Made by a program: the position numbers and the translations under genes. A stretch of DNA of 64,000 bases from Glandiceps talaboti (lineage: Eukaryota; Hemichordata; Enteropneusta; Spengelidae). The notes under the pieces were generated by a model that was not told where the DNA came from, searched no databases, and saw only the letters and a list, made by a program, of their open reading frames with translations. The first letter of the stretch is position 1, and every line of letters starts with the position of its first letter. Location of the stretch: the NCBI RefSeq assembly GCF_964340395.1, contig NC_135560.1, forward strand, positions 12,471,098 through 12,535,097, read 5' to 3'. Positions 51,550 through 62,532 of this stretch are shown here, piece by piece.

Positions 51550-54500
51550 CTTACGTGCACCTGCTGTGAATAGGTCTTCAAGCTTTCTGTCAAACCATCT
51601 CAAAAATGGACGAAACATGAGATCAGCTCTGTCCTGTTGAATACTGGTAGAATGTTTGTCTTCTACCCATTCTGTGATATTCTTGTTGATATGTCTACAA
51701 ATTAAAAATGAAATAAAATGAAAGGATATTTAGATATCATTCCTCAATATTTTTCTTCATTTTCTTCACAAATCACTAGACATTTAGTGACAACCCTTAG
51801 GTCATGAGTATTTACTGGCTGAATGAAGAAAAATATTGGAAAATAACATAATTAAACCAGCACCAGTAATATCAAAGAAAAATCGGTGAAAGTAGTAGCA
51901 ATTTTGAACGTTTTGAATCATATTTCGAACACAGCAGAACCAGTGACGTAGACATGAGTTGCTGTGACATAGACACGAGTTGTCATGATGTAGAACAAAC
52001 AGAGTATATATTCCATATTTTTTGTTGAACCTGGCTTGTGCATGGTAAAATGATTGTTACAGTTAGTAGTGAAAATATCAGTTGAAATTTTCCTGGGTCA
52101 TAACATTGAGTTATTTAATGACTATTAATTTATAAAACAATTTTTTGAAAAATCAATGTGAAACAACATATGCCAAGTCCTTGTTTATAACTCAATAAAT
52201 TGCAGATGATTAATAAATGTGTAAAATGTTTGTTATTGAACAACTTTTTACACATTTCTTTAGCTTTTTGCAATTTAATGACTTACAAACACAAAAAAAA
52301 CTCAGTATATGTTGTCTCACATTGATTTTTCAAGTAGGAAGCCATGAAAAAACTGTTTTATAAATTAAAAATAAATACCCAATTCTCATCCATATGGCCA
52401 CTTTAACCCTAATTTTCATAACATTCAATAGAGTTCTATATGAAACATACCATTTTGTTTTGAATATTTTGTAAACCGTGGCAAAGTTACAAATTGCCCA
52501 TAAAGAATCATTTACATAAACATATTTGTGACAGTGATGTTTGAAAATACAATTTTTAGATGTGAATGTTTTCTCAACTTGTTTAGCAGAAACACAAAAG
52601 GTGTCACTCATGTGATCGTTCTATTGTAACCATACAGTACAGTTCTGACTACTTTCCATACCTAAGTGGGTTCAAGTTTTACAAGAAAAGTGTAAATTCT
52701 AGCTGAACAAAGCGACACATGCTATCATTTGAATGTGTTTGACTCTATGTGTGTGTCCATTGCCCAATATAACACTTCTTTCCTTTACTTGAAGTACCAC
52801 TTCAGATTTTCTTGTCTCTTGGTCACAATTATATAACTAGTATGTAAAAATAATGACATCAGCATTAAACAAATAACACTTACTGTTAACACTTGTACAC
52901 TATATTTTTGGGGGCAAATCTTTGTATTTCACTTATGAAATACAAGTCAGGTTACTAAAATATTGGATAAATTTTATTTTCAAAAAACTGGAATATCTTT
53001 TTTCTGTCTTGCAAAAAAATTATGTCAATGGGTGATTTTGGCATCTTATTCAACAAATTCTTGCCAAGGAGTGACATTTAACACTGAATTAGTGAGGCTA
53101 TGAACCCGGAACCCTGGTTATGACCTTAAGACACAGCGTTCAGATGCCATTATTCTAGGGCAGACCTTATGCACACTATAATATCTACACAGGAAATCAT
53201 ATCAGAGGGATCCAGGGATATTAGCTTGGACAATTAGGTATTACTGTACCTCTTTTTTTTAACTCAGTAATACACTGAGAGTTAATTTTATGTAATTGGT
53301 AGACAGTAAAATATAGATAATTTGTAACGGTGAATTGGAAATGAATGTGATATTTCGATCTGTCTCCTATGGACCTTGATTATGCGATTATTTAATTATT
53401 CAGCGATAATGTCTTTCTCCGAAACTTGTGGAATAATATGTCCATGAATTCTCGGTACCTGAAATAGAATATTGCCTAGGCACATAATAACAACCATGCA
53501 TTCAATTTCTTGGTCGATTCCATAACTTCCGCTCCATGCACTTCACATTACTAAAGGCATGGGAACAAGTCAAACTTATTCTATTTTGACCCTCTAGCAT
53601 GAGGTAAAAAGCTATTTGCAAGTACCGAGAATTGATGGTACATGGGTAGTTGGTGAAATAATTAAATCATTATCGAAGTCGTACTAGATGTATTGAAATG
53701 TCATATCCATGTCCAATTTGTGGTTCCAAAGTAAGTACATTTTACTGTCCTAATGATTTTTGGAAACATAGACAATATATTTTCCATTGTGTTAATGTTC
53801 GTGTATGAAAAGGATAAAATCATAAGGGGCAATTTATTGTTATGGCCCTGAGGAGAACATTGACAATGTATGAAACTCCATATGGTAACAAGGTATTAAA
53901 TTCCATGCAGTGACATATTGTCAATTTAAAAACCATACAAACATATTGTAAATCAAATTCATTACCCTAGGCTGGATATTATAATTTCAATGTCCTATTA
54001 ATATGCTACTACTGTCAAGGTCGGAGACTTACATTTTTAAAGACTTTGTCGGCAATGGCGATTTATTTGTGAAAGTTTAATTCTCTTCTCTTCTGAGAAA
54101 TTCAAATAGCCCCTGAAGATGACCTCAACTGGATTGAATAGAGAGTAGGACGCAAAGTATAATCATGGCTTTCATATATGAAACAGGTGCAATAATCCTA
54201 CTTAGATTCATTCTTTGTAATTTTGCCGGTAAAAGAACTTCACCACCGTGTCAGCCACTTATATGACACCCAATGAGTAGTTGGGTTTGACACACGATTA
54301 ATGATACCAAATGTATATTTCACATTTTTCATACATGATTTCTTAGGAATACAGTTATCTTATTTATTTTTTGATGGGCCTATTGAGATCGTTTTCTCTT
54401 TGACTCCGTTCAATCTCCGCATACACAAGTGATTTTGCTTTCGAGAAGCGAGTTCACTCGGGATTATTTGCAACGTATGTAGTTATCAGGAACGGACTCT

Positions 54501-55059
54501 AGGGTCTCTCCAAGTCCCATTAACAATAAGCACATATCTGTTAAGGATGAGATTGATATCTGTTTTTAATTTTACAATTGTAATGGAAACGTTGATTACA
54601 CATCAACTTCTGAAATATGACAGGCTGATACATTACTCCTTTGGGATGGTGTTTTCTGATTGCTGTTGCATAAGAATCAGAGATATTGTCGGCTTCGCTA
54701 TCTATTTCATGTGGTTGATCTGAGGAACAAATTGTTCATATTTTCTGTCAGTTTTCTCTCATAAGTCTAAAGAATCTTTGCAGCGATAGATGAAGGAAAT
54801 TGACCAATAGTAGTAATACTCCTGTACTTTCTAAAAATTGTGTTTGTAAACACAACACAACAATTTTGAGAACTTGTTATTTTTACTTACATGAAAATTC
54901 AATCATGAAATTGAGTCACATTCAAGTGCTTAAAAAATGACAGATTTTGATGAAATTACCATTTTTCAGCTACAGTAAGAAAGGTCACCCTAGCATAGTC
55001 TCAAATTTATGACTGTAACCTTGTTATATTTACTGGTTTACATTGTGTGAGTGAGTGTC

Positions 55060-55114
<55 letters not shown>

Positions 55115-55143
55115 ATGTATGTATGTATGTATGTATGTATGTA

Positions 55144-55174
<31 letters not shown>

Positions 55175-58100
55175 CTGCCTGCCTGTCTGTCTGTCTGTCT
55201 GTCTGTATGTATGTCTGTATGTCTGGCAATCTGTTTGATGACAGGATGTCTGAAAATTATGAACAGATCTAGATGTAATACTGTGGAAAGATTGCCTATG
55301 AGATAAAAGTCCTTAGGTGGAAATTGATTAGATCTTGATTTGAGTGAAGATTTGCGTGAAGCCATATCACAGTATAAGCATCAGCCATAAAGTGTTAACC
55401 CTTGAGGATGCCTATCTTTTGGTTTTGGTTTTGACAGCCATGTTTATTTTCCTTTTTTTCTAAGGAAGAGGGTCCTACAATGCTACATTAGTCAGGCTCT
55501 TCAAAAAATACGAAAAATAAAGTCCTCTGACGTTCAAAATGACGGTATAGAAATTCTTACCTTAATACAATGTCTGGTAGTTCCTGGTCCAGTGGCAGTG
55601 CAATTTCACATTTTTCTTTGGGATAGTCTTCAGGGAAGCTTACTTCTAATTCAAAGTGGTTCACATCAAAAGGCTGCCAAGGTGAAGAACAGACAAACCC
55701 TCCATTAATCCTCTATTTGTTTGTAAATAAATAACCACAACTACAATTATATTTGATTCAGTTGCAAAAGACTGCGACGTGCATATGTCTCACATAGTAC
55801 CTTTGTGCCAGGTTTGGTTGAAATCAGATGGAGCATGCCAGAGATATGAGGGTGAACACATGCACACATGCACACATGGATGGACAGAGACCCTAATGTA
55901 TAAGTCCCCTCCAGGCAGTGACTAATAACCTAGAAAACATTTCAAAATACTGTGGAATTCCTGTATTGAGCATACTGATTAAATCACAGAATACTGTGGA
56001 ATTCCTAGCAAGACTTACTGACTAATCATACACAAGGTTATTTGGAAAATTTGGGATAAACACAGTGATCAGTCTCGTCCATTTTTTGGAAGACAGCAGA
56101 CAAAACCTAGAAACTTAAGAACTATATAATCATATCATATTTTCAGACTTAGGACTTTATCAATTATATTAATCACGACAGTTCTTCATGTTTGTCATTC
56201 CAGCCTGTCTCCTGGCCACACCTGTGACCAATGTGCCCTCTCTAATGATAGTCCAATTTTGTTGTTGCGAGTCAAAATGAGAGAGAAACTGGGATTTCTT
56301 GTGAGCCACCACATAGTAAGAGATAGGGGAACATGAAATTTTGGTGCGTCACTAGAAATTGTGTGTGTCAATGGGTGTCAAATTGACATAGAAGTTAGAG
56401 GGCACACTGCCTGTGATGTCATTACAATACAACGTCTACATTCAGTCACTATTCCCTACCATAGTTACTGAGTGTAGCAGAGTCACAGTACAGATTTAGC
56501 CAGAAAATAGGAGTCACTAAATGCACTAAAGTCACCACTCTACAGACAGTCAGTATCTTAAAACTATACTGTCTGAACTGACACTGGTTGGGAAAAGCCT
56601 TGCCTAGTATAACATTGTATGTATTGTAAGTATCACCTCAGTTTAAAACCGACTTCCTTAAATGTTCTCTTTAGTTTGTCAATAGTTTGACACAAATATT
56701 AGTGCATATCACATTTTCCTTGTTTTTTGATATTTTCAATAGTTTTCTCTTTATATCAAATTTGTCGTCATTTTTTCCCAGAGTCTGTCAAATAATATGG
56801 GAACAGAAATACTATTTGTACATGTTGGACATTCATCTTCAGGAAACTATTATTAATTTTCAAGCATCAATACATACATTTCCTTGCTGCCTCTTATTCC
56901 ATAGGAGTAAATCTGTCAACTAATAAATGTAAAATGGTACTAGATAGAGCAGGTCCCAATTTACACAGACAACATGGTGGTTCAAACTTGCAAAAGGAAT
57001 GTAACCGTCCAAGAAATGAATGGTAGCAAAGAGGGAAAAGCCCATTAAAGTCCAATACCATATTAGCTTGGCCATCAACGACTGCATATATTATCAATAT
57101 GAATCAACCTTAGCAAAAATACTGTTACTATGAAAATTGATAGAGCTGCAAAAAGTAATGGACTGAAAAATAGCTTTGGGGATAATCTAGTCAAACAGAA
57201 CTTTGTATCAAAACATTCTGAGTCTGAATCTGTGTTATATCACAGTGGAAATTATGACCACATGTTATAAAACAACATGTGTGGTTTTGATCATTGATTT
57301 GGACTCTCACACTGTAGGAATGTACTCATCAACCATGTCTATCTCTAAAAAACACTGATATCAATAGGGAACTTGCAACCCCCCCCCCTCCCCCCACGTT
57401 CAATGTTGCATCATGGGAAATGTGATAATAAATATTCATCAATTAGCATTATAAACAATGTTGATACATTGTTTGTAACCACAAATAATCAATTCATAGT
57501 TACCCTGATCATTGTGCATGTTGTGGGAGGTTTATTTTATAGGTAGCTCCACATTAGGTATTACGATAACCTCAGATAACCCCATAGTCTTTTGCATCTG
57601 AGCATGCTCAGTTTGGATTGCAAGTTCCCTATTGCCATCCCTTTTTTGCTGCTTGGATGATTTTCATTGTATACATGTATTATGGTTGTTTAGTAGTACA
57701 GAAAACAGCTTTGGTTTAGAATCATACAAAAGTCAAAGTGACAAAAGCTGAGTTTATAAGCTTTTGACTCAAGTGAAAATACTAATTTACATAAAACTTT
57801 AATTATATCGTTCTAGTTTAAATTAATGTTAATGTCGATGCATGTCTTCTATGACATTACAATTGTATTCCGTGGCATTATTTAATAGAATAGTTGATTT
57901 CATAGTAGGGGGTCTCCTGAACATATTTTGATATGAATGATAAATTGTGTCATCGGATCGTTTATGAGTTATACCTTAATTTACCTAGTTTGAGTTTAGT
58001 CTGACTGTCAATTGCAAGTGGTGGTTCAGCGTGCTTCAGTAGGCAAAATAATGTGAGTACCTTGTAAATATGTGGTAAAAACTATCCCTATACCGGTATA

Positions 58101-59248
58101 AACTCAGTTTGTGCCCCCTAAGATCATAATGAAATGCTACATACCCATTCTGGATCAGTTGGAGAGAAGACAACCCTATAAATTGTCCTTGTACCATCTT
58201 CCTGTATATCTCGCCGATCTTTTGAGAATTTCTTCAGCAGTTGTCCGATTTCTGTCTTCCTCAGTTCTTGGATTTGTTCACCTGACAACTCACTGAGTTT
58301 CTTTATTTTTTTTGATACAGTTGGCCGGAATGTTCTGCTTCTTGGATAGACATTTTTTCTTTGAGCTGCATTGTGGACATGTTCATCATTTTGCACCTTG
58401 TCAAGTTCTGAATCTTTGCTACCATTTGTGGAAAGGTCCAGAAAATCTGGAGGATGAAAGAATCTGCATTTTTCTGCCATGGTGCAACTACCTGCCTTGA
58501 AGAATCGGCAAAGTCTTCTTCTTTTGGTTTTTGACTCAGTTTTATTTTGTATTTTTGCAGCAATGGGTTGTGAAGCTTGATTCTCTATTAGCTGAGGGTT
58601 ATCTGGATTCACTGGTTCAATACTTTCTGTGTTCTCAGTATTCTGTCGTTGTACATGCCAGAATCTACACTTATCGCCTGCCCTGCATCTACCATTTGCT
58701 GAAAAATATCTGCATTTTTTAGTCTTCATTTCTGACGTTCCTGAGGACCTTTCATTTGGACGACTTTGGTCTGATTGTTGGGTAATGCTGTCCTCTTGGT
58801 GAGACGACTCTGGTTGTAAGGGTGCTCTGTCGTCAGAGGAGCTGGCAAGTTCACTGTGAGATCCATCTTCGGTTTTTGCTGGAAGCTCATGTAGGAATCT
58901 ACATCTAGCACTAAACCGACAGCGACCATGTTTTTTGAAGGAGAAGCACATTTTTTTCTCGACTTGTTTACCATCCCCATTCTCATCGATGGTGGGCGTG
59001 TCTTCAGTCGATTTTGTAGGGCTTCTTTTAGATTTATTTGGAAACCCTACTGAACCCCCTTCCTCTTGTTTCACTGGCGAGTCGGAATTTATTGAAGGTG
59101 CATCATGAGACCATTTACATTTGTCTCCAAATCTGCAACGTTTTCCTGCGGCAAAGAATCTGCACAACTTTTGCGTACTTTGGTGAAGTTCATCTTGGGT
59201 TGCCGAAGTTGCAGTGGAGGTGCTGTCAAGTGATGGGCCGTCGAACAT
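45112..59248 (-). CDS. Gene E: C3H1 x4 / RWD / CHY zinc-finger protein
   Basis: Nine coding exons: 59248-58145, 55673-55561, 51694-51550, 51122-50541, 50129-50018, 49113-48981, 48164-48053, 47743-47634 and 45208-45112. All are GT-AG with the frame kept throughout, giving 835 aa. C3H1 fingers (C-x7/8-C-x5-C-x3-H) are at 29-48, 101-120, 179-198 and 247-265; such fingers usually bind RNA. An RWD-like fold follows at about 310-454, with the diagnostic [12 protein letters not shown]. Residues 455-690 contain several CxxC pairs. The CHY zinc finger is at about 719-804, with [18 protein letters not shown] and HWEGGMGCR; the last exon supplies [16 protein letters not shown] and a Lys-rich end. CHY domains occur in yeast Hot13 and in RCHY1. 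The start is the first true ATG; upstream frame extends only with GTG. Molecular role unknown. Confidence 0.9.
48279..48302. repeat. (AC)n microsatellite
   Basis: Short AC array in gene E intron 6. Confidence 0.85.
49419..49911. mobile_element. TIR element family, interrupted copy
   Basis: The left TIR starts CAACTGCCGACATTAGACAG and reaches GTTACAAAC; the right TIR is its imperfect reverse complement ending CAGCAGTTG. The interior aligns with 41019-41397 except for an insertion at 49496-49653. Located in intron 5 of gene E. Confidence 0.75.
49496..49653 (+). mobile_element. Nested short insertion with tRNA-like or TIR-like ends
   Basis: Absent from the sister copy at 41094-41101, which reads GGATTAATAACACTTGG without a break. 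The insert starts AGCTCGCGTAGTGGCTCAAT and has CGCGAGC 135 bp later, a perfect 7-bp partner of its GCTCGCG start, then a short tail. It is flanked by imperfect ATTAATA/GATATTA duplications. TGGCTCAATGA is one base off an A box. Either a tRNA-derived SINE or a tiny TIR element. Confidence 0.6.
50291..50403. repeat. 24-bp minisatellite in gene E intron 4
   Basis: About five units containing TATGGAAACCATAGCAA, with a period of 24 to 26 bp. Confidence 0.85.
51409..51546. repeat. (TTCC)n, (CATC)n and (AC)n array abutting a splice donor
   Basis: CCTT units, then CATC units, then about 37 bp of AC. The AC part ends within three bases of the gene E exon 3 donor at 51549, so on the transcript the intron begins with a long GU run. 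Confidence 0.95.
52105..52406. mobile_element. AAGTGGCC-ended MITE, copy 2
   Basis: The right end GGCCACTTTAA and the internal arms (ACAACATAT, CTCAATAAATTGCA) match the element at 39511-39833. The outer part of the left arm is missing or diverged. Intron 2 of gene E. Confidence 0.65.
53386..53670. mobile_element. Inverted-repeat element in gene E intron 2
   Basis: The arm at 53438-53467 with GAATTCTCGGTACCTG pairs with 53611-53645. An outer ATTTAATTATT segment near 53390-53400 pairs with 53657-53667. Arms imperfect, non-coding. Confidence 0.5.
55062..55213. repeat. Compound (GT)n/(TATG)n/(GT)n/(CTGT)n microsatellite
   Basis: Four successive arrays in gene E intron 2, about 200 bp from the RWD exon at 55561. 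Confidence 0.95.
57362..57634. mobile_element. MITE with perfect 17-bp terminal inverted repeats
   Basis: CAATAGGGAACTTGCAA at 57362-57378 and its exact reverse complement at 57618-57634, 273 bp overall. The interior is AT-rich and non-coding, with a C run at the left. Intron 1 of gene E. Confidence 0.65.
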
Positions 59249-60070
59249 AGTAACTGTAAGCTTAGATAGTAAAGTTGGACCTACCCGTTGAAACAGCTTT
59301 AACCAATTCTTCACAACAGTCGTTTGGTGTTTGTAACGGATGCTTGGTGCTAGCTACAGCTAATTTGAACTATGCACTATTCACTACACTAGCTTGGAAA
59401 TTGTTCGTCGTCTGCGAGATCGGAAGTCGTGCGTGAGTCGAGGGACTTCAAGGCAGTGAGCCACAATAGGAGTCGCTTAATATTTATATAGAACTTGAAT
59501 TAGATTACGAAATTTCTAAAAATAGTGCAACGTAAGCTATAATGCGTACCTGTGGAGCACTTCCCGAGCTGAGGACGATTTTCACCTTTGCTCTCTGAGT
59601 GATTATTGCCACAGGTTGTGAAATACGGAAGTGCCCAGCAACAACCTTGAAAACAGTAATAACAATCCACAATGTCAAAGGTCAAATCCCAATATATAAA
59701 GTAGTACGATGCAATACACACGATTTTCTTTATATTATCCTTTTACGATAATTATTATATAGTAAATATGTAATGAGGTCAATAAAAAATTCTTTTGATT
59801 ATTCAGCTTTGATCGTGCGAGCAACTTCTGAAGTGACCATTCGCGGATGAATATATTTAGGCATAGGCTATGTGATATGTCAACGTACTAGATATTTGTT
59901 TGTACACCTCGTGTGTGTATGACATGACCAATGCTGACGTCAAAATAGGCATACCCAGGATTTAAAAATTGCACAATATTATTCTTCTCTTTTGACGTTT
60001 TTGCGTTCTGTCTAGTAGGGACAGAGTTGCGAAATACCTCTGAAATAGTAAATACCGTGTTCAAGTGTCA

Positions 60071-60437
60071 CTTGTGAGCTATTAAATATTGTATTCAAGG
60101 ATGGTCATATACAAAATAATAGTAAAATACGAATATTTCAAAAAGAATATCGTCACCGGTGTTTGAACTTACAAACGTTAAAGTTTTGGAACTGAGGGCG
60201 GTTTAACTCCATGACATGTCGATTTCAACGCTCCATCTTAATTCCAAAATCAGCTAATATAACCAAAAATAACTATCCATGGCACTGAATTTTAAACATT
60301 TTGACAACTACCCAAACGGGTTATCGTTTATAACTTTTGCAAACACCGGTGACGGGTATTTTTTGAACATTCATATTTAAAATGCCTAATAACGCCATTT
60401 ATCATGACCATCTTTGAATAGAATATTAGCTTACAAG
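60071..60437. mobile_element. Inverted-repeat element with arms of about 105 bp
   Basis: The left arm starts CTTGTGAGCTATTAAATATT and the right arm ends GCTTACAAG. The arms share GATGGTCAT, the perfect 15-base GTCACCGGTGTTTG-type core and further blocks. 367 bp, non-coding; a MITE. Confidence 0.7.
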
Positions 60438-61035
60438 AGAATGTGATTGTAGCTTATGTATAATAATTATATATTTGTCTTCAATTTGTATACTTCAGGA
60501 GTGTACACTTTTAACTTCAGGGGAGCGATGGCATCACATTTTCCCAACGACAAATGGGTGTGGGGGGGGGGGCATCCAAAATATTCATGTTTGGAGGGGT
60601 ATTTGAAAAGTTTCCTCTTTTTTAAACATAATACTGGAAATGAAGTGAGTCGCAACTCTGTCACCTCTTTATTTAATAACAAACCCTTAATATCATTATC
60701 ACTGTCAGTAGCAATTATTCCCATGGGATTTAGAAGTGTTGTGATTGTACAAGTCAACCTGTGATAATACTGGTTTTTTAAAAAACTTTTTTACTATTCA
60801 ATCATTGTTATACAGACTTTCGGTTTTTATTCAATCTGTCAGTAAACGTTTGTTGAAATTTTCAATTTATTTATTGTAATGTTTACCGTTTCATTAATAT
60901 CGTACAATTACAAGACTGGTCACAATGTGTCCTGGGATAACACCAAGATTTTAGCCATTTATGACAATTATCTTGGCTAGTGACATTACGTTTACTTTAA
61001 CTCATACTATGGTAGTATCAACACAGGGAGTAGGG

Positions 61036-61110
61036 CATCGTCGTAAACCACAGCCTCTTTTACGACACCGCCCATCGTCGTAAACCACGTACTCTTTTTA
61101 CGGCACCGTC
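61036..61110 (-). repeat. Dispersed ACGGTGCCGTAAAAGAG repeat, tandem pair
   Basis: Two copies in tandem on the minus strand (61036-61072 and 61073-61110), each CATCGTCGTAAACCAC followed by CTCTTTTTACGGCACCGTC or a close variant. Same family as 21231 and 24301. Confidence 0.7.
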
Positions 61111-62006
61111 CAAGAGGTTATTTTGCAGTGACGCGGAAGAAATAACAGCTCTGTTATGCGAGAATGGGAATAGGGTTGACGTGGGGTCATCGAATAGGGA
61201 ATTACTATGTCTATATACTTGATTGACTGTGGTGATGCCGGATGATTATTCGTTAATACCTTATTCCACTGTTGTTTACAGCTGTATTATGCATTTCATG
61301 TGGAGGGGCATTAAAAACTGTTGAGAGCTAGATATTTCACACATTTTTGTAGCAGGAGGGATCACCGAAGAAATTACATCAATTTGATGGAAAATCTTCC
61401 TCCGCCCCCAAAGTTAAAAAAATGTACACTCCCTTACCATTCTAAAGGCATGTTGTTAGGCAATAAATATTGGTTATAAATAACTCAACACGTAGACCCA
61501 GAAACGGGTCGGGTCTATATGCTTAACTGTAGATTTCTACATATCGCATTGGGCTCCAAACCATACAAAAAATAACAAAACGACAATCGAAGAAAATGGA
61601 ACAGTTTTAATCCGTGTTCTTCACGGTGTCGTACATAGGAACACGTAATTGCTCCGTAGTTTGTTGTTTTTCTTGTCTACAGGCTCTAAATATAATACCG
61701 CTCAAACTTTATATTTCCCCTATACTTATCTGGAAAAAAAGTGTATTGATACAGTAGAAGTAGCCGGATATTCCCGGCTTCGGAAAACCACAGTCTAAGC
61801 AACAGTATGTGTCGCTTATGATCACGGATATCGTACGTTCGCATATTTTTATATGAATGACGAGAATTTACCGTTTTGTTTCGCTGAAATATGATTAGGC
61901 CCTGACGAATATATCCATATCACATCCCATTATCAGGCCTACGTCGACACAATATGATTTTGTGCAGTGTTGATAAATCTCACAAATCTATTCCCCCTCC
62001 TCTTTC

Positions 62007-62059
62007 TAGTCTAGAGGCTATCCGTGATTTTGATTTTGCCACGGATAGCCTCTAGACTA
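62007..62059. repeat. Perfect 20-bp-arm hairpin
   Basis: TAGTCTAGAGGCTATCCGTG at 62007-62026 and its exact reverse complement at 62040-62059, with a 13-base loop. Not followed by a T run typical of a terminator. Probably a small foldback element. Confidence 0.85.
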
Positions 62060-62340
62060 TCACCTTCGAATTATATACTCCCGGGTATGAACCCCGGGGT
62101 ATGAACGCCCTTCCGAGATCTTCCAACACTGGCCTTTCAGTGATGATCTTCGATGGTTTCTGAAAGTCAAATGAAAGATGATACAACATTGGTACTCACG
62201 CGGATTCAAGTTGTAGATAGGCCTTCCCTCTAAGCCTTGCTTCAGAAACCCTGAGTCGCAAAACCAAGTTGATATAGTTTAAAACAGATGTGTTAGCGTT
62301 TAACATAAAAGACCCCCACAACAACTATGATTGGCGTATG

Positions 62341-62532
<192 letters not shown>

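Noticed and set aside
62007-62059. Bacterial-type terminator
   Set aside because: No T run follows and the genome is eukaryotic.
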